From the NCBI RefSeq assembly GCF_003696315.1, contig NZ_RFFN01000005.1, positions 186,001-250,000 on the forward strand: 64,000 nt of DNA. Reading direction: 5' to 3'. The stretch is from Pseudomonas songnenensis (lineage in GTDB: Bacteria > Pseudomonadota > Gammaproteobacteria > Pseudomonadales > Pseudomonadaceae). The stretch's first letter is position 1. Each line of letters starts with the position of its first letter. The position numbers and the translations under genes are program-made. Of the stretch, positions 55,018 to 64,000 are shown piece after piece. The notes below the pieces were generated by a model. The model had not been told where the DNA came from, did not search any database, and was given only the letters and a program-made list of their open reading frames with translations.

Positions 55018-56406
55018 ATGGATGACTACGGCAGATCTCGCGCGACCCAGCCCACGCTCTACGTCCTCGACACGAATGTACTGATCCACGATCCCAACGC
55101 TTTGCTGAACTTCCAGGAACATCAGGTCGCCATCCCGATGACCGTGCTGGAGGAGCTCGATCAACTCAAGGCCGGCAAGCACAGCGTGGCAGCCGAGTGC
55201 CGGCAGGCGATTCGTCTGATCGACAAGCTGCTCGGTGATGCAACGCCGGAAGAGGTCGAACTCGGCGTACCGATCCAGCGTGGCAAGAGTGGGCCGTCCG
55301 GCAGCCTGTCGATCCTCATGAGCAAGCGCGGCGAGCCCAACACGTTGCCGGAAGATCTGAACGACAACAAGATCATCAACCAGGTGGTCGAGCTGAGCAA
55401 ACAGCGTCCCGGCGTGCCTGTAGTGCTGGTCACCAAGGACATCAACATGCGTCTGAAGGCGCGAGCCTGTGGCGTAGCGGCGGAGGACTACCATACCGAT
55501 CAGCTGGTCGATGACGTCGGCCAGCTTTCTCCTGGCTATCACAGCGTCAGCGGCTCGTTCTGGGACCGCGTGAGCAAGGTCGAGACCCATCAGGGCCATG
55601 GGCGCACCTGGCACCGCGTGCAGCTGACCGACAACCTGCCCGCGGTGCACATCAACGAGTTCATCATCGACGAGCAGGGCTTCGTTGGCTGGATCAAGGG
55701 CATCAAGGCCGATGAGCTGCTGCTGCTCGACCTGCATCAGGAGCCGCTGCTGCATCAGGAAGCCTGGGGCTTGCGTCCGCGGGACATCCATCAGGCGTTG
55801 GCGCTGTTCGCCTTGCTCGATCCGGATATCCATCTGGTCAACCTGTCCGGCGCGGCCGGTTCCGGCAAGACCATTCTCGCGCTGGCTGCAGCCATCGAGC
55901 AGACCGTGGTGAGCAAGCGCTACCGGCGCATCATCGCCACCCGCAGCGTACAGGGGCTGGACGAGGACATCGGTTTCCTGCCCGGCACCGAGGCCGAGAA
56001 GATGGAGCCCTGGCTGGGCGCGATCACCGACAACCTTGAAGCGCTGCACATGGAGGACGAGAACACCCACGGCAGCATCGACTACATCCTGCAAAAGGTG
56101 CCGCTGCAGTTCAAATCGCTGAACTACATCCGCGGTCGCAGCTTCCAGCAGAGCCTGATCCTGATCGACGAATGTCAGAACCTCACGCCGCACCAGATGA
56201 AAACCATCATCACCCGTGCGGGCAACGGCTCGAAGGTGGTCTGTCTGGGTAACCTGGCGCAGATCGACACGCCGTATCTGTCGGCGACCAGTTCGGGACT
56301 TACCTACCTGACCGAACGCTTCAAGGACTTCTCCCACGGCGTTCACATCACCCTGCAGGGGGTGCCGCGTTCGGTACTGGCCGAATACGCCGAAGCGCAC
56401 ATGTAG
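55018..56406 (+). CDS. PIN-PhoH fusion ATPase (PhoH2 type)
   Basis: A 462-residue protein. The N-terminal PIN domain starts YVLDTNVLIHDP with catalytic acids and is followed by a PhoH ATPase: Walker A GAAGSGKTILA near residue 285, Walker B LILIDECQN near 385. PhoH2 proteins are RNA helicase-ribonucleases. The ATG at 55018 has AGAAGG 8 nt upstream; a GTG three codons earlier is less likely. It lies 99 nt upstream of moaC. Confidence 0.9.
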   Translation: MDDYGRSRATQPTLYVLDTNVLIHDPNALLNFQEHQVAIPMTVLEELDQLKAGKHSVAAECRQAIRLIDKLLGDATPEEVELGVPIQRGKSGPSGSLSILMSKRGEPNTLPEDLNDNKIINQVVELSKQRPGVPVVLVTKDINMRLKARACGVAAEDYHTDQLVDDVGQLSPGYHSVSGSFWDRVSKVETHQGHGRTWHRVQLTDNLPAVHINEFIIDEQGFVGWIKGIKADELLLLDLHQEPLLHQEAWGLRPRDIHQALALFALLDPDIHLVNLSGAAGSGKTILALAAAIEQTVVSKRYRRIIATRSVQGLDEDIGFLPGTEAEKMEPWLGAITDNLEALHMEDENTHGSIDYILQKVPLQFKSLNYIRGRSFQQSLILIDECQNLTPHQMKTIITRAGNGSKVVCLGNLAQIDTPYLSATSSGLTYLTERFKDFSHGVHITLQGVPRSVLAEYAEAHM

Positions 56407-56505
56407 CGGAGAGGCGCGCGACGATGCCCGGTAGTACCTCTTACGGGGGCGGGTTCATCGTCGGCGGCTGCGGTAGACTCGTGATTTTCCGATCAGGAGC
56501 GCCGA

Positions 56506-56976
56506 ATGCTCACCCATCTCGATTCCCAAGGCCGGGCCAGCATGGTCGATGTCACCGACAAGGCCGTCACCGCCCGTGAAGCGGTAGCCGAGGCGCGCGT
56601 GCGCATGCTGCCGCAGACTCTGCAGATGATCCAGCAGGGTGGCCATCCCAAAGGCGACGTCTTCGCCGTGGCGCGCATCGCCGGCATCCAGGCAGCGAAA
56701 AAGACCTACGAACTGATCCCGCTGTGTCATCCGCTGCTGCTCACCAGCATCAAGGTCGAGCTGGCAGCAGAGGGCGAGGACAGCGTGCTGATTCGCGCAA
56801 CCTGCAAGCTGGCCGGGCAGACCGGTGTCGAGATGGAAGCGTTGACCGCTGCCAGCGTCGCGGCGCTGACCATCTACGACATGTGCAAGGCAGTGGATCG
56901 CGGCATGGTTATCGAAGGCGTGCGTCTGCTGGAGAAACTGGGTGGCAAGAGCGGTCACTGGCAGGTGCAGGCATGA
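56506..56976 (+). CDS. moaC: Cyclic pyranopterin monophosphate synthase MoaC
   Basis: A 156-residue MoaC that completes cyclic pyranopterin phosphate in molybdenum cofactor synthesis. The active-site motif [21 protein letters not shown], and [20 protein letters not shown] with the catalytic Lys are intact. CAGGAG precedes the ATG. Its stop overlaps the moaD start by 4 nt, starting the moaCDE operon. Confidence 0.95.
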   Translation: MLTHLDSQGRASMVDVTDKAVTAREAVAEARVRMLPQTLQMIQQGGHPKGDVFAVARIAGIQAAKKTYELIPLCHPLLLTSIKVELAAEGEDSVLIRATCKLAGQTGVEMEALTAASVAALTIYDMCKAVDRGMVIEGVRLLEKLGGKSGHWQVQA

Positions 56977-57221
56977 TCAGTATCCAGTTTTTTGCCCGTT
57001 ATCGAGAAGCGCTCGGCAGTGATGGCGAGCGACTGCAGTGGGATGCATCGCTTGCCAGCGTGAACGACGTGCGCCAGCATCTTCTGGCCCGCGGAGGCGC
57101 CTGGGAGGTGCTTGCTGAACAGAATCTGATGTGCGCGCGCAATCAGGAACTTTGCGGGCTCGACGAGCCGGTGTCAGATGGCGACGAAGTGGCCTTCTTT
57201 CCAACCGTGACCGGAGGTTGA
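56973..57221 (+). CDS. moaD: Molybdopterin synthase sulfur carrier subunit MoaD
   Basis: An 82-residue ubiquitin-fold sulfur carrier starting [15 protein letters not shown] and ending in the Gly-Gly (VTGG) that is thiocarboxylated. It is coupled to moaC (ATGA overlap) and ends 2 nt before moaE, which is its partner in molybdopterin synthase. Confidence 0.93.
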   Translation: MISIQFFARYREALGSDGERLQWDASLASVNDVRQHLLARGGAWEVLAEQNLMCARNQELCGLDEPVSDGDEVAFFPTVTGG

Positions 57222-57223
57222 GC

Positions 57224-57682
57224 ATGACTGTACGTGTACAGACGGCCGCCTTCGATCCTGGCGCCGAACTCAATGCGTTGCACGCAGCCAATCTTGGTAT
57301 CGGCGCGGTGGCCGGCTTCGTCGGGTATGTGCGTGATTTCAATGATGGCCAGGATGTTGCCGGCATGTTCCTCGAGCATGCGCCGGGAATGACCGAAAAA
57401 GCCCTGGAGAAGATCGTGGTCGAGGCCGAGCAGCGCTGGCCGTTGCTACGGCTCGATGTGCTGCACCGGGTCGGTCCGCTGGAACCGGGTGAGCCCATCG
57501 TTTTCGTCTGTGCGGCCAGTGCCCATCGCGATGCCGCCTTCGATGCCTGTCGCTTCGTGATGGATTATCTGAAGACGCGGGCACCATTCTGGAAGAAGGA
57601 GAGCACCCCATCTGGTGCGCGCTGGGTCGAGGGCCGCGCAAGCGACCAGATAGCCGCTGAGCGCTGGGACGAAAAACGCTGA
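57224..57682 (+). CDS. moaE: Molybdopterin synthase catalytic subunit MoaE
   Basis: A 152-residue MoaE with GAVAGFVGYVRDFN, LEHAPGMTEKALEKIV, HRVGPLEPGEPIVFV, RDAAFDACRFVMDYLKT and the catalytic FWKKE lysines near residue 125. It forms molybdopterin with MoaD. GGAGG lies about 8 nt before the ATG. It is the last gene of moaCDE. Confidence 0.94.
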   Translation: MTVRVQTAAFDPGAELNALHAANLGIGAVAGFVGYVRDFNDGQDVAGMFLEHAPGMTEKALEKIVVEAEQRWPLLRLDVLHRVGPLEPGEPIVFVCAASAHRDAAFDACRFVMDYLKTRAPFWKKESTPSGARWVEGRASDQIAAERWDEKR

Positions 57683-57686
57683 GCCT

Positions 57687-57851
57687 TCAATAGAAGGTTA
57701 TGTACATCTTGAAGGCCAGTGTCGAGAACATGGTCAGCACACCCACGGCCAGCAGCCCTACACCCCAGTTACTGTCCCGGTAGTTGAACCCTACGCAGAG
57801 CAGAACGAAGCCAATGACGATGAGCGACAGTAGCCAGTGCATGCTATCCAT
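57687..57851 (-). CDS. 54-residue small membrane protein
   Basis: A short frame below usual length limits: ATG at 57851 with AAGGA 8 nt upstream, protein MDSMHWLLSLIVIGF, then two hydrophobic helices (about 6-21 and 30-48) separated by NYRDSNWG, ending in TFY and TGA. Two clean helices and a good Shine-Dalgarno support a real inner-membrane miniprotein. It is convergent with moaE, its stop 5 nt from the moaE stop, and downstream of rhlB. Function unknown. Confidence 0.7.
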   Translation of the reverse strand: MDSMHWLLSLIVIGFVLLCVGFNYRDSNWGVGLLAVGVLTMFSTLAFKMYITFY

Positions 57852-57950
57852 TGGTTTTTTCCTTGCGTTGGGAATCTAGCTACAACTCTAGCCGCGTTGC
57901 CTTGTTTGCGGCCTGATTCAGGTCATTGATGGGGCAGGCGGAACCTGGAA

Positions 57951-57974
57951 AGGACGCGACGAATGCCGCGTCCT
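57951..57974 (-). terminator. Hairpin downstream of rhlB
   Basis: AGGACGCG and CGCGTCCT (57951-57958, 57967-57974) form an 8-bp stem with an 8-nt loop; on the minus strand TTTCC follows. It could end the rhlB transcript before the 54-residue gene. Confidence 0.55.
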
Positions 57975-57980
57975 AGAGGT

Positions 57981-59414
57981 TCAGCGTGAGTGTGGAACCG
58001 GCGCAAGCAGTTCGGCCGGCGGCATCTCGCACTGGATCTTGCGGCCGATCAGCGCTTCGATAGGTGGGAGCGCGAACGCATCATCCTCCCCGGCGAAACT
58101 GATCGAAGTGCCACTGGTGCCGGCTCGTCCGGTACGACCGATGCGGTGCACGTAGTCGTCCGGGTCTTCCGGCAGGGTGAAGTTGATTACGTGGCTGATG
58201 CCATCGACATGAATGCCGCGACCAGCGACATCGGTCGCCACGAGCACGCGAATCTTGCCTTCTCGGAAGCCTTCCAGCGTGCGGATGCGTTTGTGCTGCG
58301 GCACGTCGCCGGACATCTGCGCGGCGCTGATGCCGTCGCGGGTCAGGCGCTCTTCGATCCGCCGCACCTCGTCCTTGCGGTTGGCGAAAACCATTACCCG
58401 GGTCCAGTCGTTCTGAGTGATCAGGTTGTATAGCAGCTTGTACTTGTCGCTGCCGGCCACCGCGAAGACGTGCTGTTCGACGGTATCGCTGGCCACGTTT
58501 TCCGGTTCGATCTCGACGATGGCGGGGTTGGTTGTCCACTGTTGCGCCAGGTTCATCACATCGTCGGTGAAGGTGGCGGAGAACAGCAGCGTCTGGCGCT
58601 CGCTCTTGGGTGGCGTCTGGCGAATGATCTGGCGAACCTGCGGAATGAAGCCCATGTCGAGCATGCGGTCGGCTTCGTCCAGCACCATCACCTCGACCAT
58701 GTCCAGGTGCACTTCGCCGCGCTGGTTGAAGTCCAGGAGGCGCCCGGGGGTGGCAACCAGGATGTCGCAGTAGCGCGATTCCAGCTGCTTGAGCTGCTTG
58801 TCGAAATCCATGCCGCCGACGAAGCTCATCACGTTCAGGTTGGTGTACTTGGTCAGATCCAGCGCGTCGTTGGCGATCTGCACCACCAGCTCCCGGGTCG
58901 GCGCGATGATCAGCGCACGCGGCTCGCCCATGTAGCGGTCCTTCGGCGGCGGTGTGTCGAGCAGTTGCGTGATGGTGGAGATAAGGAAGGCGGCAGTCTT
59001 GCCGGTGCCGGTCTGGGCGCGGCCAATGGCATCTCGGCCAGCGAGGGTGTAACCCAGTACCTGAGCCTGAATCGGGGTGCAGTAGGGAAAGCCCAGATCG
59101 TGAATGGCATGCATCAGTTCGGGGGCGAGCTTGAAGTCATGGAAGCGGGTCTTGCCTTCGGCCGGCTCTACGGTGAAGTCTTCCAGCTTCCAGGTCGGGG
59201 CTGCGGGCTTGGCTGGCTTGCTGCGCTGGCGACGCGGTTTCTCGGTTGTACGCTCGGCTGCTTGCGGCTTGGACGGAGCATCAGGTGTCGCAATTTGCTG
59301 CGCTGCGGGGGCGCTTTGCTGCGGTGCCGCGTTGACGGCAGCCGGGCTGCTGTCGGTTGTGCCGGCCCGCTCATCGGGGGCCTTGCCGAATATTTTCTTG
59401 AGTGCTTTGAGCAC
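57981..59414 (-). CDS. rhlB: DEAD-box ATP-dependent RNA helicase RhlB
   Basis: A 477-residue DEAD-box helicase. A low-complexity Ala/Pro/Lys-rich N-terminal arm (about 1-85) precedes the core: the Q motif near [58 protein letters not shown] and [10 protein letters not shown]. RhlB remodels structured RNA, often with the RNA degradosome. The start lies in the family-typical [10 protein letters not shown]. Confidence 0.92.
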   Translation of the reverse strand: MLKALKKIFGKAPDERAGTTDSSPAAVNAAPQQSAPAAQQIATPDAPSKPQAAERTTEKPRRQRSKPAKPAAPTWKLEDFTVEPAEGKTRFHDFKLAPELMHAIHDLGFPYCTPIQAQVLGYTLAGRDAIGRAQTGTGKTAAFLISTITQLLDTPPPKDRYMGEPRALIIAPTRELVVQIANDALDLTKYTNLNVMSFVGGMDFDKQLKQLESRYCDILVATPGRLLDFNQRGEVHLDMVEVMVLDEADRMLDMGFIPQVRQIIRQTPPKSERQTLLFSATFTDDVMNLAQQWTTNPAIVEIEPENVASDTVEQHVFAVAGSDKYKLLYNLITQNDWTRVMVFANRKDEVRRIEERLTRDGISAAQMSGDVPQHKRIRTLEGFREGKIRVLVATDVAGRGIHVDGISHVINFTLPEDPDDYVHRIGRTGRAGTSGTSISFAGEDDAFALPPIEALIGRKIQCEMPPAELLAPVPHSR

Positions 59415-59508
59415 GGTCTTCTCGTCGTCGAATTAGGAAAGTGTCGCGCGCCAGTGTAATGCAAGACGCAGGCGCGGCGAAGCATCGCGCTTGCAGGCCC
59501 ATGGGCGT

Positions 59509-60444
59509 TCAGCCGCAGACACGGTTTCGTCCCCGTGCCTTGGCCAGGTACAGCGCCTTGTCCGCGCGGCCTACGAGGTCCTCCAGCGTGTCGGATGCGC
59601 GCATGCGCGCCAGGCCTACCGAGATCGTCACGCCCGGCAAAGACCCGATCGGCGTGTCGATGGTGTCGTTCTGTGCGACACCCTGACGCAAGCGCTCGGC
59701 AATAAGGCGTGCGGTGCGCAGGTCCAGCTCCGGAAGCAGGATGACGAACTCTTCGCCACCGAAACGCACCAGGCTGTCCTTCGGTCGCAGTTGCGTCCCC
59801 AGCAGCCGTGCCACCTGGCAGAGCGCATGATCGCCAGCGATATGCCCATGGCGATCGTTGTACGGCTTGAACTCGTCGACATCGATCATCAGCATGCACA
59901 AGGGGCGCCCGTTGAAGGCACAGCGGGCACTTTCACGTTCGAAGATGTGTTCCAGCCAGCGTCGGTTGAACACGCCGGTGAGCACATCGATGTTGGCGTT
60001 GTGCTCGCTGTTGATGATCAGTTGATCGGTCAGCCGCACCCGGTCGCACAGCAGTTCGATCAGGTTCTGCATCAGCTGGGGCGATTGCGTGAGGAAAGGC
60101 AGTTCCCGGCTGTGCAGCCTGAGAATACGGCTCGGCTCGCTGGCGATGACATAGGCAGAAGGTGGTCGATGATCGCAGAAGCTGACCTCGCCAACGCAGT
60201 CGTTGACCTCAACGTAGCGTACGGGCGGGTTGTCTCGCGAGGCCAGCTGGACGCTTAGCTGGCCTCGCACGAGCATATATAGATGGCGGTTCAGCGTATG
60301 TGGTGAAAGGAGGAGTTCCTCTGCGTCGACTTCGCAGGTTTCCAGCCTTGCCAGCAGCGCCAAGAGCACAGGGCGCTCCACACCGCGAAACAGTCGAATG
60401 CTTTGCAGCTGTTCCACGGTCGGCATACCGGTTATTCGCTTCAT
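59509..60444 (-). CDS. Diguanylate cyclase with N-terminal cyclic-nucleotide-binding-like domain
   Basis: A 311-residue cytoplasmic protein: a CRP-like cNMP-binding fold (residues 15-130, LYMLVRGQLSVQL ... EVNDCVGEVSF) followed by a GGDEF domain with VRFGGEEF and an inhibitory RxxD (RPKD) five residues before it. It should make c-di-GMP under control of a bound ligand. The start at 60444 has no strong Shine-Dalgarno; an in-frame ATG at 60426 (MPTVEQ) is an alternative. Confidence 0.87.
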   Translation of the reverse strand: MKRITGMPTVEQLQSIRLFRGVERPVLLALLARLETCEVDAEELLLSPHTLNRHLYMLVRGQLSVQLASRDNPPVRYVEVNDCVGEVSFCDHRPPSAYVIASEPSRILRLHSRELPFLTQSPQLMQNLIELLCDRVRLTDQLIINSEHNANIDVLTGVFNRRWLEHIFERESARCAFNGRPLCMLMIDVDEFKPYNDRHGHIAGDHALCQVARLLGTQLRPKDSLVRFGGEEFVILLPELDLRTARLIAERLRQGVAQNDTIDTPIGSLPGVTISVGLARMRASDTLEDLVGRADKALYLAKARGRNRVCG

Positions 60445-60599
60445 GGCAGCGACTGGCCGGACGAGTCTGCCTCCCTCGCGCCATTCATGACGACCTCCCG
60501 CTTATCGTTGGCAGGACGGGCGACGGTCCGGTCCTCCACGCACAAGCGTAGTCCTGATATCCCTGCTGGGATTAAGTCTTTTATGCAGGCGCTGGCCGC

Positions 60600-61259
<660 letters not shown>

Positions 61260-61394
61260 TCAGCTCCAGTTGGGGGCAGGTCGCCTCGTGTTGGGGCAGC
61301 GGGGATCGCTGCAGACGAGGCAGTGGCGCGAGGTTACCTGCTCCGGCACGGCGATAGAACCCGCAATTGCGGCCGGCCCGCGACGTGGCCGCGA

Positions 61395-61413
61395 ACTGGT
61401 ATGCGGCTTGCTT
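61395..61413 (+). promoter_or_regulatory. Sigma-54 promoter upstream of aapJ
   Basis: CTGGTATGCGGCTTGCTT contains TGG (-24, 61397-61399) and TTGC (-12, 61408-61411) at the exact TGGCAYG-N4-TTGCW spacing, with two substitutions. It lies about 185 nt before aapJ. Amino-acid uptake operons of this type are NtrC/RpoN-controlled in related bacteria. No clear NtrC site was seen upstream. Confidence 0.6.
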
Positions 61414-61478
61414 TATGCAGTCCGGCTCCAGCCGGAATGGCCTGTTGCGACGGGTCGCGGCGTTGTGAGCAATCAACA

Positions 61479-61506
61479 TTGCCGATCACCTATGGGCGAC
61501 TAGACT
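61479..61506 (+). promoter_or_regulatory. Second, sigma-70-like promoter upstream of aapJ
   Basis: TTGCCG (61479-61484) and TAGACT (61501-61506) are 16 nt apart, leaving a leader of about 85 nt. Together with the upstream sigma-54 element it suggests dual control. Confidence 0.45.
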
Positions 61507-61597
61507 CAGGTCAGGCTGCCGCCGCTTCGCTGCTGCCACTGGCGTCGAAGGGCCGAACGCCCGAACCCGAGAATAAGAAAGCAAACTGGAGGTTTCG

Positions 61598-62626
61598 ATG
61601 ATTAGGGTGAAATCCACACTGGCTGTGCTGGGTGCTGCGTCACTGCTGGGCATCAGCGGGCTGGTGCAGGCGGGGGCGACCCTCGATGCAGTGCAGAAGA
61701 AAGGATTCGTGCAGTGCGGCATCAGCGATGGCCTTCCGGGCTTTTCCTTTGCCGATGCCAAGGGGAACTACCAGGGGATCGATGTCGACGTCTGCCGCGC
61801 AGTAGCGGCGGCGGTCTTCGGCGACGCCGGCAAGGTCAAGTACAGCCCGCTGACCGCCAAGGAGCGCTTCACCGCGCTGCAGTCGGGCGAAGTGGACGTG
61901 CTGTCGCGAAACACGACGTGGACCAGTTCGCGAGACGCGGCCATGGGGCTGAATTTCACCGGCGTGACCTACTACGACGGCCAGGGCTTTCTGGTGAACA
62001 AGGAGCTAGGGGTCGGTAGTGCCAAGGAGCTGGATGGTGCGACCGTGTGCATCCAGGCCGGGACGACGACCGAGCTCAATCTGTCCGACTACTTCCGCTC
62101 CAACAGCCTTAAATACACCCCGATTACCTATGACACGTCGGACGAAAGCGCCAAGTCGCTCGAATCCGGCCGCTGCGATGTGCTCACTTCGGATCAGTCG
62201 CAGCTGTATGCGCAGCGCATCAAGCTGGCCAATCCCGACCAGTATGTCGTGCTGCCCGAGGTCATCTCCAAGGAGCCCCTTGGCCCTGCGGTGCGTCAGG
62301 GTGACGAGGAATGGTTCGATATCGTGCGCTGGAGCCTTTTCGCCATGCTTAACGCCGAGGAGCTGGGCATCACTTCGGCGAATGTCGAGGACATGGCCAA
62401 GAGCACCAAGAATCCTGACGTGGCGCGCCTGCTTGGCGCCGAGGGCGAATACGGCAAGGATCTCAAGCTGCCGAAGGACTGGGCGGTGCAGATCGTCAAA
62501 CAGGTGGGTAACTATGGTGAGATCTTCGATCGCAACGTAGGCGCCGGCAGCGAGCTGAAGATCGAGCGCGGCCTCAATGCCTTGTGGAACAACGGTGGCC
62601 TGCAATACGCACCTCCGGTGCGCTGA
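61598..62626 (+). CDS. aapJ: General L-amino acid ABC transporter, periplasmic binding protein
   Basis: A 342-residue binding protein: signal peptide cleaved after about residue 25 (GLVQA|GATLD), then VQCGISDGLPGFSF, GIDVDVCRAVAAAVF, SGEVDVLSRNTTW and the C-terminal ERGLNALWNNGGLQYAPPVR of AapJ/BztA. It captures a broad range of L-amino acids. CTGGAGG precedes the ATG. Two tandem hairpins between it and aapQ may let the binding protein be made in excess. Confidence 0.92.
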   Translation: MIRVKSTLAVLGAASLLGISGLVQAGATLDAVQKKGFVQCGISDGLPGFSFADAKGNYQGIDVDVCRAVAAAVFGDAGKVKYSPLTAKERFTALQSGEVDVLSRNTTWTSSRDAAMGLNFTGVTYYDGQGFLVNKELGVGSAKELDGATVCIQAGTTTELNLSDYFRSNSLKYTPITYDTSDESAKSLESGRCDVLTSDQSQLYAQRIKLANPDQYVVLPEVISKEPLGPAVRQGDEEWFDIVRWSLFAMLNAEELGITSANVEDMAKSTKNPDVARLLGAEGEYGKDLKLPKDWAVQIVKQVGNYGEIFDRNVGAGSELKIERGLNALWNNGGLQYAPPVR

Positions 62627-62634
62627 GCCCGCGT

Positions 62635-62696
62635 GGCCGGCCTCGTGCCGGCCCGTTTCACGGATGAGCATGGCCGGTCCAGGTGACCGGCCATGC
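62635..62696 (+). repeat. Two tandem intercistronic hairpins between aapJ and aapQ
   Basis: GGCCGGC/GCCGGCC (62635-62653, 7 bp, 5-nt loop) and GCATGGCCGGTC/GACCGGCCATGC (62668-62696, 12 bp, 5-nt loop). Neither has a T-run. Such hairpins commonly stabilise the binding-protein portion of ABC-transporter mRNA or attenuate into the permease genes. Confidence 0.75.
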
Positions 62697-62712
62697 GGCA
62701 TGAGGAATTTCG

Positions 62713-63897
62713 ATGCGTTCGATCGCCAGAGGCACTGTGCCCCGACGTTCGCCTTTCACCGATCCACGAATACGCGCCTGGGTGTTCCAGGTGCTTGCGG
62801 TGTTGGCGGTGGTGGCGTTCGGCTGGTACCTGTTTCATAACACACAGACCAATCTTGCCCATCGCGGCATCACGTCCGGATTCGGCTTCCTTAACAATGC
62901 CGCCGGCTTCGGCATTTCCCAGCATCTGATCGACTACAGCGAGAGCGACACTTACGGTCGCGTCTTCTGGGTCGGCTTGCTCAACACACTGCTGGTCAGC
63001 GTAATCGGGATCGTTCTGGCCACCATCATGGGCTTTATCCTCGGCGTAGGGCGCCTATCCAGCAACTGGTTGATCCGCCAGCTGGCGACGCTCTACATCG
63101 AGATTTTCCGCAATATCCCGCCGCTGCTGCTGATCTTCTTCGTCTACTTCGCCGTGATCAGCCCGCTGCCAGGACCGCGCAACAGCCTGAGCCTGTGGGA
63201 CGTGGTATTCGTCAACAACCGCGGCGTGCAGATGCCGGCACCCAGCGCTGTCGATGGCTTCTGGGCGTTCTGGCTGGCGCTGCTCGTCGCGCTGGTGGCG
63301 GTGGTGGTGCTCAACCGCTGGGCTCGCGCGCGGCGACACGCGACCGGGCGGATGTTTCCGGTGTTCTGGACCAGCCTCGGGCTGTTTCTCGCCATCCCCT
63401 GGCTGATGACCTTCATTGCAGGCGCACCTTTCACCTGGGAAGTGCCGGAGCTGCAGCGCTTCAACATTCGCGGTGGCTGGGTGGTGATCCCGGAGCTGGT
63501 TTCGATCGTCGTGGCGCTGTCGGTCTATACCGCTGCGTTCATCGGCGAGACCGTGCGCTCGGGCATCCAGTCGGTCAGCCACGGCCAGACCGAGGCTGCG
63601 GCATCCCTCGGCCTGCGCCCGGGTCAGGTGCTGCGGCTGGTCATCGTGCCGCAGGCACTGCGGGTGATCGTGCCGCCGCTGACCAGCCAGTACCTGAACC
63701 TGGCGAAGAACTCGTCGCTCGCCGCTGCCATCGGCTATCCGGACATGGTCTCGCTGTTCGCCGGCACGGTGCTCAACCAGACCGGGCAGGCCATCGAAAC
63801 CATGGCCATCACCATGAGTGTCTACCTGGCCATCAGCATCAGCATTTCGCTGCTGATGAACTGGTACAACAAGCGCATTGCGCTGATCGAGCGGTGA
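62713..63897 (+). CDS. aapQ: General L-amino acid ABC transporter, permease AapQ
   Basis: A 394-residue inner-membrane permease of the AapQ/HisMQ family. The N-terminal FTDPRIRAWVFQV is followed by helices and a long insertion, then the EAA-type loop GQTEAAASLGLRPGQVLRLV, which contacts the ATPase, and TSQYLNLAKNSSLAAAIGYPD. TGAGGAA precedes the ATG. It ends 4 nt before aapM. Confidence 0.92.
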   Translation: MRSIARGTVPRRSPFTDPRIRAWVFQVLAVLAVVAFGWYLFHNTQTNLAHRGITSGFGFLNNAAGFGISQHLIDYSESDTYGRVFWVGLLNTLLVSVIGIVLATIMGFILGVGRLSSNWLIRQLATLYIEIFRNIPPLLLIFFVYFAVISPLPGPRNSLSLWDVVFVNNRGVQMPAPSAVDGFWAFWLALLVALVAVVVLNRWARARRHATGRMFPVFWTSLGLFLAIPWLMTFIAGAPFTWEVPELQRFNIRGGWVVIPELVSIVVALSVYTAAFIGETVRSGIQSVSHGQTEAAASLGLRPGQVLRLVIVPQALRVIVPPLTSQYLNLAKNSSLAAAIGYPDMVSLFAGTVLNQTGQAIETMAITMSVYLAISISISLLMNWYNKRIALIER

Positions 63898-63901
63898 GCG
63901 C

Positions 63902-64000
63902 ATGACCATTCATACCTTCAAGCCCGACCTGCCGCCACCAACGATCAGCATCGGTGCGCTCGGCTGGCTGCGGGCGAATCTGTTTTCCAGCTGGATCAAC
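63902..64000 (+). CDS. aapM: General L-amino acid ABC transporter, permease AapM (N-terminal 33 residues)
   Basis: The frame from ATG 63902 reads MTIHTFKPDLPPPTISIG, then ALGWLRANLFSSWIN, and runs off the right edge. WLRANLFSSW is characteristic of AapM. It follows aapQ by 4 nt. The ATPase AapP would be expected beyond the window. Confidence 0.85.
   Translation, partial: MTIHTFKPDLPPPTISIGALGWLRANLFSSWIN

Noticed and set aside
54958..56400. 480-codon minus-strand open frame
   Set aside because: It is antisense to the PIN-PhoH gene; Walker motifs are on the plus strand.

Overview
The window is a 64 kb stretch of chromosomal DNA from a GC-rich gammaproteobacterium, most likely Pseudomonas in the broad sense and probably the P. 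stutzeri (Stutzerimonas) group. The evidence is an MvaT-type H-NS protein, the OlsBA pair, AapJQM, FolM/FolX, an AlgA-type bifunctional enzyme, and a gene order (fumarase, membrane diguanylate cyclase, ferredoxin reductase, pyruvate kinase ... MoxR operon ... sbcB, mvaT, purU) that I recall from P. aeruginosa as roughly PA4333 to PA4314. Assignments rest on reading motifs and family resemblance; no database search was run. I saw no insertion sequence, prophage, CRISPR array, rRNA or tRNA. Most of the window is core genome.

Layout. 1-330: the 5' end of a GDT1/UPF0016 manganese exporter (minus strand, TTG start) behind a yybP-ykoY manganese riboswitch. 328-5890: rsmC, a D-2-hydroxyacid dehydrogenase, a LysE exporter, an AlkK-type acyl-CoA ligase, a decayed receiver-domain remnant and an MBL hydrolase. 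6021-12781: an OmpA-like lipoprotein, then a large CHASE/PAS hybrid histidine kinase with three receivers followed by a REC-PAS-GGDEF-EAL protein, probably one signalling pair. 12807-17295: a membrane acyltransferase and ackA-pta (acetate overflow). 17533-21486: slyD, glutathione peroxidase, a TetR regulator translationally coupled to an Old Yellow Enzyme, and cysZ. 21712-24888: HopJ/DUF1244, folX-folM, a PilZ-like protein and a flavodoxin. 24993-31387: class II aldolase, acpH, olsBA (ornithine lipids), a short acyl-CoA dehydrogenase-like protein, a phospholipase D family protein with a coupled leader ORF, a DJ-1/PfpI protein and a VF530 protein.

31457-38209: class I fumarase, a membrane GGDEF protein in the sadC position, a ferredoxin reductase, pyruvate kinase, a lipoprotein, a DUF4124 protein and a PilZ protein. 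38215-44940: a tightly overlapping six-gene minus-strand operon, RDD - SpoIIM - DUF4129 - DUF4350 - MoxR ATPase - DUF58, a membrane-anchored AAA+/VWA-like system of unknown function and the best candidate here for an undescribed machine. 45199-50356: sbcB, mvaT, purU, a HerA-like ATPase with a coupled small ORF, and a small conserved-looking gene. 50674-56406: an AlgA-type mannose-1-phosphate guanylyltransferase, a 741-nt stretch without a credible gene, yaaA, a CDF metal exporter and a PIN-PhoH ATPase. 56506-60444: moaCDE, an unlisted 54-residue membrane protein, rhlB, and a cNMP-like/GGDEF diguanylate cyclase. 60600-64000: a carboxylesterase and the aapJQM amino-acid ABC transporter, preceded by a convincing sigma-54 promoter and cut by the window end.

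Shared themes are c-di-GMP signalling (three GGDEF proteins, all with an intact I-site; one EAL; one clear and one tentative PilZ), envelope lipid and membrane functions, and central carbon metabolism.
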